Assembly (NCBI RefSeq): GCF_000210075.1
Contig: NC_021017.1
Span: 3,563,693 to 3,627,692, forward strand
Reading direction: 5' to 3'
Length of the DNA: 64,000 bases
From: Bacteroides xylanisolvens XB1A
GTDB lineage: Bacteria > Bacteroidota > Bacteroidia > Bacteroidales > Bacteroidaceae
Positions 26,710-36,038 of the stretch are shown in pieces; the stretch's first letter is position 1; each line of letters opens with the position of its first letter. Below the pieces are notes generated by a model. The model searched no databases. It was not told the origin of the DNA and worked only from the letters and a program-made list of their open reading frames with translations. The position numbers and the translations under genes are program-made.

Positions 26710-26770
26710 CAAACAAATATGTATTTGTAACCAATGAAACATTGTTTTATTAGAAAATAGGCTATTTTTG
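26704..26770 (+). promoter_or_regulatory. Internal two-site operator and promoter before GH3
   Basis: ATGTAACAA (26704-26712, overlapping the GH43 stop) and TTGTAACCA (26725-26733) are 21 bp apart. A -7 box TATTTTTG (26763-26770) follows after 29 nt, the same layout as the large arrays but with two sites. ATTG at 26741-26744 could act as a -33 element with an 18-nt spacer. This would give the GH3 gene its own regulated promoter. Confidence 0.6.
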
Positions 26771-26805
26771 TTTCCAAATTAATCATAACTAATAAGTATA
26801 ATATT

Positions 26806-29391
26806 ATGAAAAGAGGTTGGATACCGATTATGGGTGTTTGTTTGGTGTTATCGTTTTCGGCATGTAAGCAATTGCTGCCTTACCAGGACACTTCTTTAAC
26901 GGCGGAACAACGGGCGGAGGATTTGTTGCCCCGGTTGACTTTGGAAGAAAAAGTATCATTAATGCAAAATGCGTCACCTGCTATCCCTCGACTGGGAATT
27001 AAAGAATATGAGTGGTGGAATGAGGCGTTGCACGGTGTGGGACGTGCCGGATTGGCTACTGTTTTTCCCCAGTCTATCGGTATGGGAGCTTCTTTTAATG
27101 ATTCATTATTATATGAAGTGTTCAATGCCACTTCCGATGAGGCTCGCGTAAAATCGCGTATTTTCGGTGAAAGCGGCGTGCTGAAACGCTATCAGGGATT
27201 AACATTCTGGACACCGAATGTCAATATATTCCGTGACCCTCGTTGGGGACGCGGTCAGGAAACTTATGGTGAAGACCCTTATCTGACAGGACAAATGGGA
27301 ATGGCTGTAGTCCGTGGTTTGCAAGGACCGGAAGATGCCAGGTATGATAAGCTGCACGCATGTGCCAAGCACTTTGCCGTTCATTCAGGACCGGAGTGGA
27401 ACCGGCATAGTTTTGATGCGGAGAATATAGATCCCCGGGATTTATGGGAAACCTATCTGCCTGCTTTTAAAGATTTGGTACAGAAAGCGCATGTAAAGGA
27501 AGTGATGTGTGCCTATAATCGTTTTGAGGGAGAGCCTTGTTGTGGCAGTAATCGCCTGTTGATGCAAATATTGCGGGATGAATGGGGATACAAAGGCATT
27601 GTAGTCTCTGACTGTGGAGCGATTTCCGATTTCTATAGACCGGGAACGCATGAGACTCACCCGGATAAGGAACACGCCTCGGCTGGTGCCGTGCGGGCAG
27701 GTACAGACCTTGAATGTGGAAGTGAATATGCTTCACTGGCGGATGCTGTAAAAGCCGGTTTGATTGACGAAAAAGAAATAGATATTTCATTGAAACGTTT
27801 GTTGACGGCACGTTTTGAACTGGGAGAAATGGACGAACAATCGGCTTGGTCGGAAATTCCAACCTCTGTCTTGAATAGTAAGGAACATCAGGCATTGGCT
27901 TTGCGTATGGCCCGTGAATCATTGGTGCTCTTGCAGAATAAAAACAACATCTTGCCTCTGAATACCCATCTGAAAGTAGCTGTTATGGGACCTAATGCCA
28001 ATGACTCCGTGATGCAGTGGGGAAATTATAACGGTATTCCGGCACATACGGTTACCTTATTGGAAGCTGTCCGTGCCAAACTACCGGAAGGACAAATCAT
28101 ATACGAACCGGGTTGTGACCGTGTGGACGGAAAGACACTCCAAAGCCTGTTTGATGAATGTAGCATAAATGGTAAACCCGGTTTCTTGGCAGAATACTGG
28201 AATAATCGTAATCGTGAAGGGGAGGTCGTTGCCACCGATCAGATTTCAACTCCGTTCCATTTTGCAACGACAGGGGCTACTACCTTTGCTCCTGGGGTGG
28301 AGATAACAGATTTCTCGGCTCGTTATGAATCTGTCTTTCGTCCTTCGCAGTCGGGTGATGTTGCTTTCCGTTTCCAACTGGATGGTGAAGTGACTCTTAT
28401 TATAGATAGTGAGCAAGTGGCTCGGAAAATATATGTTAAGAATCCGACGAACCTCTATACGTTACAGGCGAAAGCTGGAAAAGAGTATCATATCGAGATT
28501 TTATTCAAACAACGGAATGAAAGGGCTACACTTGATTTTGATTTGGGCAAAGAGGTAGGGATTGACTTGAACCTCGCAGTGAAGAAAGTAATGGATGCTG
28601 ATGTGATTCTTTTTGCAGGTGGAATTTCTCCAAGTCTGGAAGGTGAGGAAATGCCGGTAGAAGTTCCCGGATTTAAGGGTGGTGACCGTACGGATATTGA
28701 ACTTCCGGACGTTCAACGTGATTTGTTGAAAGCTTTGAAGAAGGCTGGTAAAAAGGTTGTCTTTATCAATTATTCCGGTTCAGCTATCGGATTAGTGCCC
28801 GAAACGACTACTTGTGAAGCGATTCTGCAGGCATGGTATCCGGGACAGGCGGGTGGTACAGCTATCGTTGATGCTCTTTGGGGAGAGTATAATCCCGGTG
28901 GACGCCTGCCGGTCACTTTCTATAAGGATGTGAATCAATTGCCGGACTTTGAAGACTATTCCATGAAGGGGCGTACCTATCGATATATGCAACAGCAACC
29001 ACTTTTCCCATTCGGTCATGGGTTGAGTTATACTGACTTTACTTATGGAGAAGCTAAATTGAGCAAGAATACAATCGCCAAAGGTGAAAATGTAGTATTG
29101 ACTATTCCGGTAAGTAATGTCGGGCAACGTGATGGAGAAGAGGTGGTTCAGGTTTATTTGAGACGTCCGGGTGATAAGGAAGGTCCCCGTTATACCTTGC
29201 GTGCTTTCAAACGCGTTCATATTCCGGCAGGGAAAACTGAATCAGTAGCTATTCCTCTTACCGGTGAGAACTTTGAATGGTTTGATGTAGAGTCGAATAC
29301 GATGTGTCCGTTGGAAGGTACTTATGAATTACTGTATGGAGGAACTTCTGATAGAAATAAGTTGAAAACGATTGTAATGAACGTACAGTAA
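26806..29391 (+). CDS. GH3 beta-xylosidase with PA14-like insert
   Basis: This 861-residue protein has a lipoprotein signal (SFSAC, Cys20) and a GH3 barrel with the nucleophile Asp269 in VVSDCG. The PDKEHASAGAVRAGTDLECG stretch is typical of beta-xylosidases. A PA14-like sandwich is inserted in the second domain (about residues 460-590, FLAEYWNN to ATLDFDLG), and a fibronectin-III-like end follows. It should cleave xylo-oligosaccharides to xylose. The length exceeds the other GH3 in this window because of the insert. It ends before two stacked terminator hairpins. Confidence 0.92.
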   Translation: MKRGWIPIMGVCLVLSFSACKQLLPYQDTSLTAEQRAEDLLPRLTLEEKVSLMQNASPAIPRLGIKEYEWWNEALHGVGRAGLATVFPQSIGMGASFNDSLLYEVFNATSDEARVKSRIFGESGVLKRYQGLTFWTPNVNIFRDPRWGRGQETYGEDPYLTGQMGMAVVRGLQGPEDARYDKLHACAKHFAVHSGPEWNRHSFDAENIDPRDLWETYLPAFKDLVQKAHVKEVMCAYNRFEGEPCCGSNRLLMQILRDEWGYKGIVVSDCGAISDFYRPGTHETHPDKEHASAGAVRAGTDLECGSEYASLADAVKAGLIDEKEIDISLKRLLTARFELGEMDEQSAWSEIPTSVLNSKEHQALALRMARESLVLLQNKNNILPLNTHLKVAVMGPNANDSVMQWGNYNGIPAHTVTLLEAVRAKLPEGQIIYEPGCDRVDGKTLQSLFDECSINGKPGFLAEYWNNRNREGEVVATDQISTPFHFATTGATTFAPGVEITDFSARYESVFRPSQSGDVAFRFQLDGEVTLIIDSEQVARKIYVKNPTNLYTLQAKAGKEYHIEILFKQRNERATLDFDLGKEVGIDLNLAVKKVMDADVILFAGGISPSLEGEEMPVEVPGFKGGDRTDIELPDVQRDLLKALKKAGKKVVFINYSGSAIGLVPETTTCEAILQAWYPGQAGGTAIVDALWGEYNPGGRLPVTFYKDVNQLPDFEDYSMKGRTYRYMQQQPLFPFGHGLSYTDFTYGEAKLSKNTIAKGENVVLTIPVSNVGQRDGEEVVQVYLRRPGDKEGPRYTLRAFKRVHIPAGKTESVAIPLTGENFEWFDVESNTMCPLEGTYELLYGGTSDRNKLKTIVMNVQ

Positions 29392-29462
29392 TACCGCTTT
29401 GGAATTTTGTTTATTTTTACAGATAGACAATCCGGATTTATTTATTGAATGAATAAAGAAAG

Positions 29463-29546
29463 AACGACCTTGTTCCTTTAAAAGGAACGGGTCGTTTCTT
29501 TTAAACCAAGCCCCCGTTTCTTTTAAACCAATGGGGGCTTTCTTTT
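29463..29546 (+). terminator. Two consecutive terminator hairpins with repeated TTTCTTTTAAA units
   Basis: Hairpin 1 pairs AACGACC (29463-29469) with GGTCGTT (29490-29496) around an inner GTTCC/GGAAC stem. Hairpin 2 pairs AAGCCCCC (29508-29515) with GGGGGCTT (29533-29540). Each is followed by TCTTTTAAA, and TTTCTTTTAAACCAA occurs twice. They end the GH43/GH3 operon. Between 29547 and 29666 I see no gene or clear site. Confidence 0.75.
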
Positions 29547-29666
29547 AAAGGAAAATGAATATTTGCTAATTATTGATATTCAGCATTTTATATGATGGAA
29601 GATAAAAGTGCTGAAATAATAGGTAATGTAGTTATTTATCTTACCATTTTTCTGTTTTTGGGCTTT

Positions 29667-29775
29667 TTGTTACATCAGAAAAGAATCATGTTACATGTCT
29701 GTGATAAATGTAACCTGTATATAGATGCCTGTATCATGATTGTACATATATGATAAAACCGAATCGATACATTTG
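29667..29775 (+). promoter_or_regulatory. Four-site operator array and promoter of the GH43/GH31/GH97 operon
   Basis: Sites TTGTTACAT (29667), ATGTTACAT (29688), ATGTAACCT (29708) and CTGTATCAT (29729) have steps of 21, 20 and 21 bp. After a 30-nt gap comes a perfect -7 box TACATTTG (29768-29775). The layout matches the arrays at 24916 and 37428. The start codon follows 48 nt later. Confidence 0.78.
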
Positions 29776-29823
29776 CAAACACTACTATGGAACAGGAAAT
29801 TATAGAAAATAAAAAGTGATAAT

Positions 29824-31551
29824 ATGAGAACATTAAAATTGATTTTGTCGAGCTGGCAATCCGTGGGGCTTGTCGTATTTATTATGTTGTTTTTTAATAT
29901 GGAGGTGAGTGGCAAGGGTAAAATAACAAAAAATGCTCCTGTCTTTACGCAATTTATTTATCAGGGGGAGGATGCTATTTATCAAAACAATCCTTTAAAG
30001 CCGGGTGAGTTCTATAATCCTATTTTGCAGGGTTGCTATCCCGATCCGAGTATAACGCGGAAAGGTAATGATTATTATTTAGTGTGCTCATCTTTTGCTA
30101 TGTTTCCCGGGGTGCCTATTTTCCATTCTAATGATCTGGTCAACTGGAAGCAAATCGGTCATGTGCTGGACAGAACGTCACAATTAAAGGTTGAAGATTG
30201 TGGTATTAGTGCTGGTGTATATGCTCCTGCTATAAGATATAATCCCAATAATGATACGTTTTATATGATAACCACTCAATTTTCCGGCGGCTTTGGAAAT
30301 ATGGTGGTAAAGACAAAGAATCCGGAGAATGGCTGGAGTGATCCGATCAAACTTCAATTTGAAGGCATTGATCCTTCTCTTTTCTTTGATGATAATGGCA
30401 AGGCATACGTGGTACATAATGATGCTCCTGCTAAAGCAAACGAGCGTTACTCGGGACACCGTGTCATAAAAATATGGGATTATGATGTGGAAAATGATAA
30501 AGTGGTTCCGGGAACGGACCGGATCATAGTAAACGGTGGCGTCAATATAGAAGAAAAGCCGATATGGATTGAAGCTCCTCATATCTATAAGAAAGATGGA
30601 CGTTATTACTTAATGTGTGCGGAAGGAGGAACCGGAGGCTGGCATAGCGAAGTCATTTTTGTAAGTGATCATCCGAAAGGACCTTATCTTCCGGCAAATA
30701 ATAATCCTATTTTGACTCAACGTTATTTTCCTGCAAATCGGGCGAATAAAGTAGACTGGGCTGGTCATGCAGACTTAGTGGAGGGACCCGACGGAAAATA
30801 TTATGGTGTATTTTTAGGAATACGCCCCAATGAGAAGAACAGAGTGAATACCGGACGCGAAACTTTTATTCTTCCGGTGGACTGGAGCGGAACATTTCCC
30901 GTTTTCGAGAATGGGCTTATCCCTATGAAACCTACATTGAAGATGCCTTCGGGAGTAGAGAACCAAACAGGAAAAAACGGTTATTTGCCTAGTGGCAACT
31001 TTGTCTTTAAGGATGATTTCTCCGATAAGACATTAGACTTTAGATGGATTGGTCTTAGAGGTCCTCGTGAAGAATTCGTTGATATGACCGATAAAGGATT
31101 GCGGATCGTCCCTTTTACCTCAAATATCAATGAAGTGAAACCTACTTCTACCTTGTTCTACCGTCAGCAGCATAATCAATTTACAGCGGCAGCAACCATG
31201 GAGTACAAACCGAAAAATGAGAAAGATTTTGCCGGTATAACATGTTATCAGAATGAAAGATATCACTATGTTTTCGGTATCACTAAAAAGGGAAAAGACT
31301 ATTACCTGATGCTGCAAAGAACCGAAAAAGGACAAGCGAGTGTCCTGGGTGAGATGAAAATAGAAACAGAGAAACCTGTGACACTGCAAGTAACAGCCAA
31401 TGGAGATGATTATCGTTTTAATTATTCGATTGATGGAAAGGTATTTATGAATTTAGGAGGAACCGTTTCCGGCGATATTCTTTCTACTAATGAGGCTGGT
31501 GGCTTTACAGGAGCAATGATTGGACTGTATGCAACATCTGTTGGTAATTAA
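29824..31551 (+). CDS. GH43 beta-xylosidase-like enzyme, complete
   Basis: This 575-residue exported protein has an N-terminal hydrophobic segment at about residues 15-30. The GH43 propeller carries all three catalytic residues: base Asp74 (CYPDPS), Asp183 (GIDPSLFF) and acid Glu250 (IEAPHIY). A C-terminal beta-sandwich of the GH43_C2 type closes the site. It releases xylose or arabinose from xylo-oligosaccharides; the subfamily cannot be fixed by eye. It is the complete paralogue of the truncated GH43 at 37587, sharing GGTG-WHSEVIF and NNPILTQR. It leads a four-gene operon with gaps of 15-55 nt. Confidence 0.9.
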   Translation: MRTLKLILSSWQSVGLVVFIMLFFNMEVSGKGKITKNAPVFTQFIYQGEDAIYQNNPLKPGEFYNPILQGCYPDPSITRKGNDYYLVCSSFAMFPGVPIFHSNDLVNWKQIGHVLDRTSQLKVEDCGISAGVYAPAIRYNPNNDTFYMITTQFSGGFGNMVVKTKNPENGWSDPIKLQFEGIDPSLFFDDNGKAYVVHNDAPAKANERYSGHRVIKIWDYDVENDKVVPGTDRIIVNGGVNIEEKPIWIEAPHIYKKDGRYYLMCAEGGTGGWHSEVIFVSDHPKGPYLPANNNPILTQRYFPANRANKVDWAGHADLVEGPDGKYYGVFLGIRPNEKNRVNTGRETFILPVDWSGTFPVFENGLIPMKPTLKMPSGVENQTGKNGYLPSGNFVFKDDFSDKTLDFRWIGLRGPREEFVDMTDKGLRIVPFTSNINEVKPTSTLFYRQQHNQFTAAATMEYKPKNEKDFAGITCYQNERYHYVFGITKKGKDYYLMLQRTEKGQASVLGEMKIETEKPVTLQVTANGDDYRFNYSIDGKVFMNLGGTVSGDILSTNEAGGFTGAMIGLYATSVGN

Positions 31552-31576
31552 TTAGAAACCTTATTATTCTATAATT

Positions 31577-34021
31577 ATGAAAATACATCATCTATTTTGG
31601 GGTATATGTTTATGCTTCAGTACAAATGTTTTATTCGCACAAAATTATCAGAAAACATCGTCGGGTATCAAGACCACAGTGAATGCAGTGGATATAGAAG
31701 TACAATTTTTTGCGCCTGCTGTGGCGAGGATAATAAAGTCTCCGGAAGGTGTTGCCTATGAAAAAGAGAGTCTTTCTGTAATTGCAAAACCTGAAAAGGT
31801 AAGTTTCAAAGCTGATATAAAAGATAATAAGATTGTATTGAATACCAGTGAACTAAGTGTCAGTGTGGACACCGGGACGGGAATTGTTTCTTATTTCTCA
31901 AAGGATGGCAAAGTATTATTGGCAGAGAAATCCGGTATGCAGTTTATCGATTTCGATGATGCCGGGACAAAAACTTATCAGGTTTATCAACCTTTTATAT
32001 TAGATAAGGAAGAAGCCATTTATGGTTTGGGACAATTGCAAAATGGAAAGATGATTCAGCGGAACATGACTAAAAATCTGCTACAGGGTAACGTTGAAGA
32101 TGTGTCACCTTTCTTCCAGTCCACCAAAGGATATGGTGTGTTTTGGGATAACTATTCGCCGACTCTTTTTACGGATAACGAAGTTGAAACATCTTTCCGT
32201 TCTGAAGTAGGTGACTGTGTGGATTATTACTTCATGTATGGGAAAAATGCCGACGGTGTTATAGCACAGGTACGCAACCTGACCGGGCAAGCGCCGATGT
32301 TTCCTTTATGGACTTATGGTTACTGGCAAAGTAAGGAAAGATATAAGAGTCAGGAGGAAGTGGTAGACGTTGTTCGTAAATATCGTGAATTGGGTATTCC
32401 TTTGGATGGCATTATTCAGGATTGGCAATATTGGGGGCATAACTATTTGTGGAATGCGATGGATTTTCAGAATCCGACTTTCAATAATCCTCAAAAGATG
32501 ATTGAGGATGTCCATGCGATGAACGCACACATGGCTATATCTATCTGGTCGTCATTCGGACCGATGACTAAACCTTATAGAGAATTGGACAAAAAAGGGA
32601 TGTTGTTTAACTTCACTACCTGGCCGCAATCGGGATTGGAGTCATGGCCCCCCAATATGGAATATCCTTCCGGTGTAAGAGTGTATGATGCTTACAATCC
32701 CGAAGCGCGTGATATTTATTGGAAATATCTGAATGATGGAATTTTCAAGTTGGGAATGGATGCCTGGTGGATGGACTCTACCGAACCCGACCATTTGGAC
32801 TGGAAGCCGGAGGATATGGATACCAAAACCTATCTGGGTTCGTTCCGTAAGGTGCGCAATGCTTATCCGTTGATGACTGTCGGAGGGGTTTACGACCATC
32901 AGCGTGCAGTGACTTCGGACAAACGCGTGTTTATTTTAACCCGTTCCGGATTCTTGGGGCAGCAACGTTATGGTGCAAATGTATGGAGTGGTGATGTCGC
33001 TTCCACATGGGAGAGTTTTAGAAATCAGATTCCTGCCGGATTAAACTTTTCTTTGTGTGGTATGCCTCACTGGAATAGTGATATTGGTGGCTTTTTTGCA
33101 GGACATTATAATAAAAGCTGGAATGATGATAGTGCTTCAAAAAATCCATTGTATCAGGAGCTTTATGTGCGTTGGTTGCAGTTTGGAACGTTCAATCCGA
33201 TGATGCGTTCGCACGGGACGGATGTTTATAGGGAAATCTATAAGTTCGGAAAGAAAGGCGAGCCTGTATATGATGCTATCGAGAAGATGATAGGTTTACG
33301 TTACTCTCTGTTGCCTTATATTTATTCTACTTCTTGGGAGGTAAGCAATCGTCAATCGAGTTTTATGCGCGCTTTGATGATGGATTTTGTAGATGACAGA
33401 AAGGTGTGGGATATCAATGACGAATATATGTTTGGAAAATCGATCCTTGTGGCTCCGATTACTCATGCACAATATACACCGGAAGCTGTGGTAAAAGTCT
33501 CCGAAGAAGAAGGATGGAACAGAGATGGAGCGAAAAAAACAAAAACTGATGTTGCTGTGGATTTCATGGAAACGAAATCTACTAACATATACTTACCGGC
33601 AGGAACGCTATGGTATGACTTCTGGACAAACGAGAAACATGAAGGCGGAAAGGAAATTACCAAAGAGACTACACTGGATGTTATTCCATTGTATGTAAAA
33701 GCGGGTAGTATCATTCCTGTCGGTCCACAAGTTCAGTATGCCACTGAAAAACCGTGGGATCATCTTGAATTGAAGGTGTATGCGGGTGCGAATGGATACT
33801 TCATTTTATATGAAGATGAATTTGATAATTATAATTACGAAAAAGGAGCATATACGGAAATTCCAATCTCTTGGAATAATGCATCTCGTAAATTGACGAT
33901 AGGGGCAAGAAAAGGTGCGTATGAGGGAATGTTGAAGAACCGTAAGTTTACTGTAACCCTTCAGGATGGAACTCAAAAAAGCGTCGATTATAATGGGAAG
34001 GCAGTTTCTGTAAAGTTTTGA
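31577..34021 (+). CDS. GH31 alpha-xylosidase/alpha-glucosidase
   Basis: This 814-residue protein has a signal peptide ending NVLFAQ. It carries an N-terminal galactose-mutarotase-like sandwich, a GH31 barrel with nucleophile Asp400 in WWMDSTEPD and probable acid/base Asp in WSGDVAST, and C-terminal sheets. WWMD-TEPD resembles Bacteroides GH31 alpha-xylosidases, but no PA14 insert is seen. In xylan loci GH31 enzymes are thought to remove alpha-linked decorations in the periplasm. It starts 25 nt after GH43. Confidence 0.92.
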   Translation: MKIHHLFWGICLCFSTNVLFAQNYQKTSSGIKTTVNAVDIEVQFFAPAVARIIKSPEGVAYEKESLSVIAKPEKVSFKADIKDNKIVLNTSELSVSVDTGTGIVSYFSKDGKVLLAEKSGMQFIDFDDAGTKTYQVYQPFILDKEEAIYGLGQLQNGKMIQRNMTKNLLQGNVEDVSPFFQSTKGYGVFWDNYSPTLFTDNEVETSFRSEVGDCVDYYFMYGKNADGVIAQVRNLTGQAPMFPLWTYGYWQSKERYKSQEEVVDVVRKYRELGIPLDGIIQDWQYWGHNYLWNAMDFQNPTFNNPQKMIEDVHAMNAHMAISIWSSFGPMTKPYRELDKKGMLFNFTTWPQSGLESWPPNMEYPSGVRVYDAYNPEARDIYWKYLNDGIFKLGMDAWWMDSTEPDHLDWKPEDMDTKTYLGSFRKVRNAYPLMTVGGVYDHQRAVTSDKRVFILTRSGFLGQQRYGANVWSGDVASTWESFRNQIPAGLNFSLCGMPHWNSDIGGFFAGHYNKSWNDDSASKNPLYQELYVRWLQFGTFNPMMRSHGTDVYREIYKFGKKGEPVYDAIEKMIGLRYSLLPYIYSTSWEVSNRQSSFMRALMMDFVDDRKVWDINDEYMFGKSILVAPITHAQYTPEAVVKVSEEEGWNRDGAKKTKTDVAVDFMETKSTNIYLPAGTLWYDFWTNEKHEGGKEITKETTLDVIPLYVKAGSIIPVGPQVQYATEKPWDHLELKVYAGANGYFILYEDEFDNYNYEKGAYTEIPISWNNASRKLTIGARKGAYEGMLKNRKFTVTLQDGTQKSVDYNGKAVSVKF

Positions 34022-34075
34022 TTGTAAATAGAATGTGTGATTATGTCAGTAGAAAAGAATCTGAAAAGTAGAAAT

Positions 34076-36019
34076 ATGATGAAGTTTTTTATAGTAATGG
34101 CTATGCTATTGGGTAGTAGCGTTGCAAGTGCAGAAAATAAACAGATAACAAGTCCTGATGGAAAGCTGGTAGTAACAGTCTCAGATATGGATGGAAGACC
34201 TTCTTATTCTGTTAGTTATGACAATGTTCTCTTTTTGAAGCCATCTCCATTGGGGATGATTGCAAATATAGGAGATTTTTCATCGGGGATGTCGCTGGAA
34301 AAGAATGTTTCAACCAATAAAATAGATGAAACATACGAGTTGGCTTCTATTAAAAAGAGCAAGGTTCGTTATGTGGCCAATGAAGCTGTATTTTCGTTTA
34401 CACAACAAGGGAAAACAATTTATGATGTTATATTCCGCATAAGTAATAACGATGTTGCTTTTAAATATAAGATGTATCCGCAAGGTGAGACACTAAGTTG
34501 CGTGGTTAAGCAAGAAGTCACAGGATTTGCGTTTCCTGACGGAACCACCACTTTTCTTTGTCCGCAAAGTAAACCGATGGGGGGATTTGCCCGTACTTCT
34601 CCAAGTTATGAGACGTCTTATACGACAGATGATGTCGCAGGCAAAAATGGCTGGGGAGAAGGATACACATTTCCCTGTCTGTTCCGTAATGGAGATAACG
34701 GTTGGGTGCTTGTTTCCGAAACGGGAGTAAATGGTGGATATTGTGCGAGCCGTCTGTTGGGACACAAAGAAGGGGTGTATACCATTGGATTTCCGCAAGA
34801 AGGTGAAGCAAATGGGAATGGTACGGTTTCTCCAGGGATAGCATTACCGGGCGAGACGCCTTGGCGTACTATTACTGTGGGCAAGACTTTGGCTCCAATA
34901 GTGGAGACAACGGTTCCTTTTGATGTTGTAAAACCGCTTTATCCGGCAAAAGGAGAGTATACGTATGGACGGGGTTCATGGAGCTGGATTATCGGTATGG
35001 ATGGAAGTACTAATTATAAAGAGCAACTCCGGTATATTGATTTTTCGGCAGCAATGGGGTATCAATCTGTGTTGGTGGATGCCCTGTGGGATAAACAAAT
35101 AGGACGTGATAAAATTGAAGAATTGGCTAAATATGGGAAGGACAAAGGGGTAGCTCTTTATTTGTGGTATAATTCGAATGGGTATTGGAATGATGCTCCG
35201 CAAACTCCGAGAGGTATAATGGATAATGCGATAGCCAGACGTAAGGAGATGAAATGGATGCAAAGCATTGGTATTCGTGGAATAAAAGTTGACTTTTTCG
35301 GAGGTGACAAGCAAATGACTATGCAGTTGTATGAGGATATCTTGTCGGATGCAAACGAGTACGGTCTTTTAGTTATTTTCCATGGATGTACTTTGCCTCG
35401 TGGCTGGGAACGTATGTATCCTAACTTCGCATCGAGTGAGGCTGTATTGGCTAGTGAAAATCTTCATTTCTCTCAAGGCAGTTGTGATAATGAGGCCTTT
35501 AATGCTACCTTGCACCCGTTTATTCGTAATACTGTGGGTAGCATGGATTTTGGAGGTAGTGCATTGAACAAATATTATAATGCGGATAATGCTCCACGGG
35601 GAAGCCGGCGGGTGACATCAGATGTCTACGCACTGGCTACGGCGGTGCTATTTCAGAGTCCGGTACAGCATTTCGCTTTGGCACCGAATAACCTGACCGA
35701 TGCTCCGTCGTGGGCAATTGATTTTATGAAAGAGGTTCCAACGACTTGGGACGAAGTACGTTTCATTGACGGTTATCCTGGTAAATACGTTATTCTTGCC
35801 CGTCGTCATGGTGACAAATGGTATATTGCCGGAGTAAATGCGCAGAAGGAAACACTGAAACTTAAAGTTAATTTGCCGATGTTCTCCAATGGAGAAAAGG
35901 TGAGACTATTTAGTGATGATAAGGCATTGCAGGGTGGTGTGAAACAAATAGAAATAGGGAAGAAACAAGAATTACAATTGGCTATTCCTTGCAATGGTGG
36001 AGTATTAATAACCAAATAA
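34076..36019 (+). CDS. GH97 retaining-type alpha-galactosidase-like enzyme
   Basis: This 647-residue protein starts at ATG 34076, giving a clean signal peptide ending SSVASA; a GTG frame reaches back to 34037. The GH97 N-terminal sandwich is followed by the barrel, with KVDFFGGD containing Asp406 in the position of the nucleophile of retaining GH97 enzymes. SusB-like inverting alpha-glucosidases use glutamates instead. A retaining alpha-galactosidase, or a beta-L-arabinopyranosidase acting on the same configuration, is therefore likelier than an alpha-glucosidase. It would strip galactose-type side chains from complex xylan. Confidence 0.88.
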   Translation: MMKFFIVMAMLLGSSVASAENKQITSPDGKLVVTVSDMDGRPSYSVSYDNVLFLKPSPLGMIANIGDFSSGMSLEKNVSTNKIDETYELASIKKSKVRYVANEAVFSFTQQGKTIYDVIFRISNNDVAFKYKMYPQGETLSCVVKQEVTGFAFPDGTTTFLCPQSKPMGGFARTSPSYETSYTTDDVAGKNGWGEGYTFPCLFRNGDNGWVLVSETGVNGGYCASRLLGHKEGVYTIGFPQEGEANGNGTVSPGIALPGETPWRTITVGKTLAPIVETTVPFDVVKPLYPAKGEYTYGRGSWSWIIGMDGSTNYKEQLRYIDFSAAMGYQSVLVDALWDKQIGRDKIEELAKYGKDKGVALYLWYNSNGYWNDAPQTPRGIMDNAIARRKEMKWMQSIGIRGIKVDFFGGDKQMTMQLYEDILSDANEYGLLVIFHGCTLPRGWERMYPNFASSEAVLASENLHFSQGSCDNEAFNATLHPFIRNTVGSMDFGGSALNKYYNADNAPRGSRRVTSDVYALATAVLFQSPVQHFALAPNNLTDAPSWAIDFMKEVPTTWDEVRFIDGYPGKYVILARRHGDKWYIAGVNAQKETLKLKVNLPMFSNGEKVRLFSDDKALQGGVKQIEIGKKQELQLAIPCNGGVLITK

Positions 36020-36038
36020 CCATTTTAAATAAAAGAAT

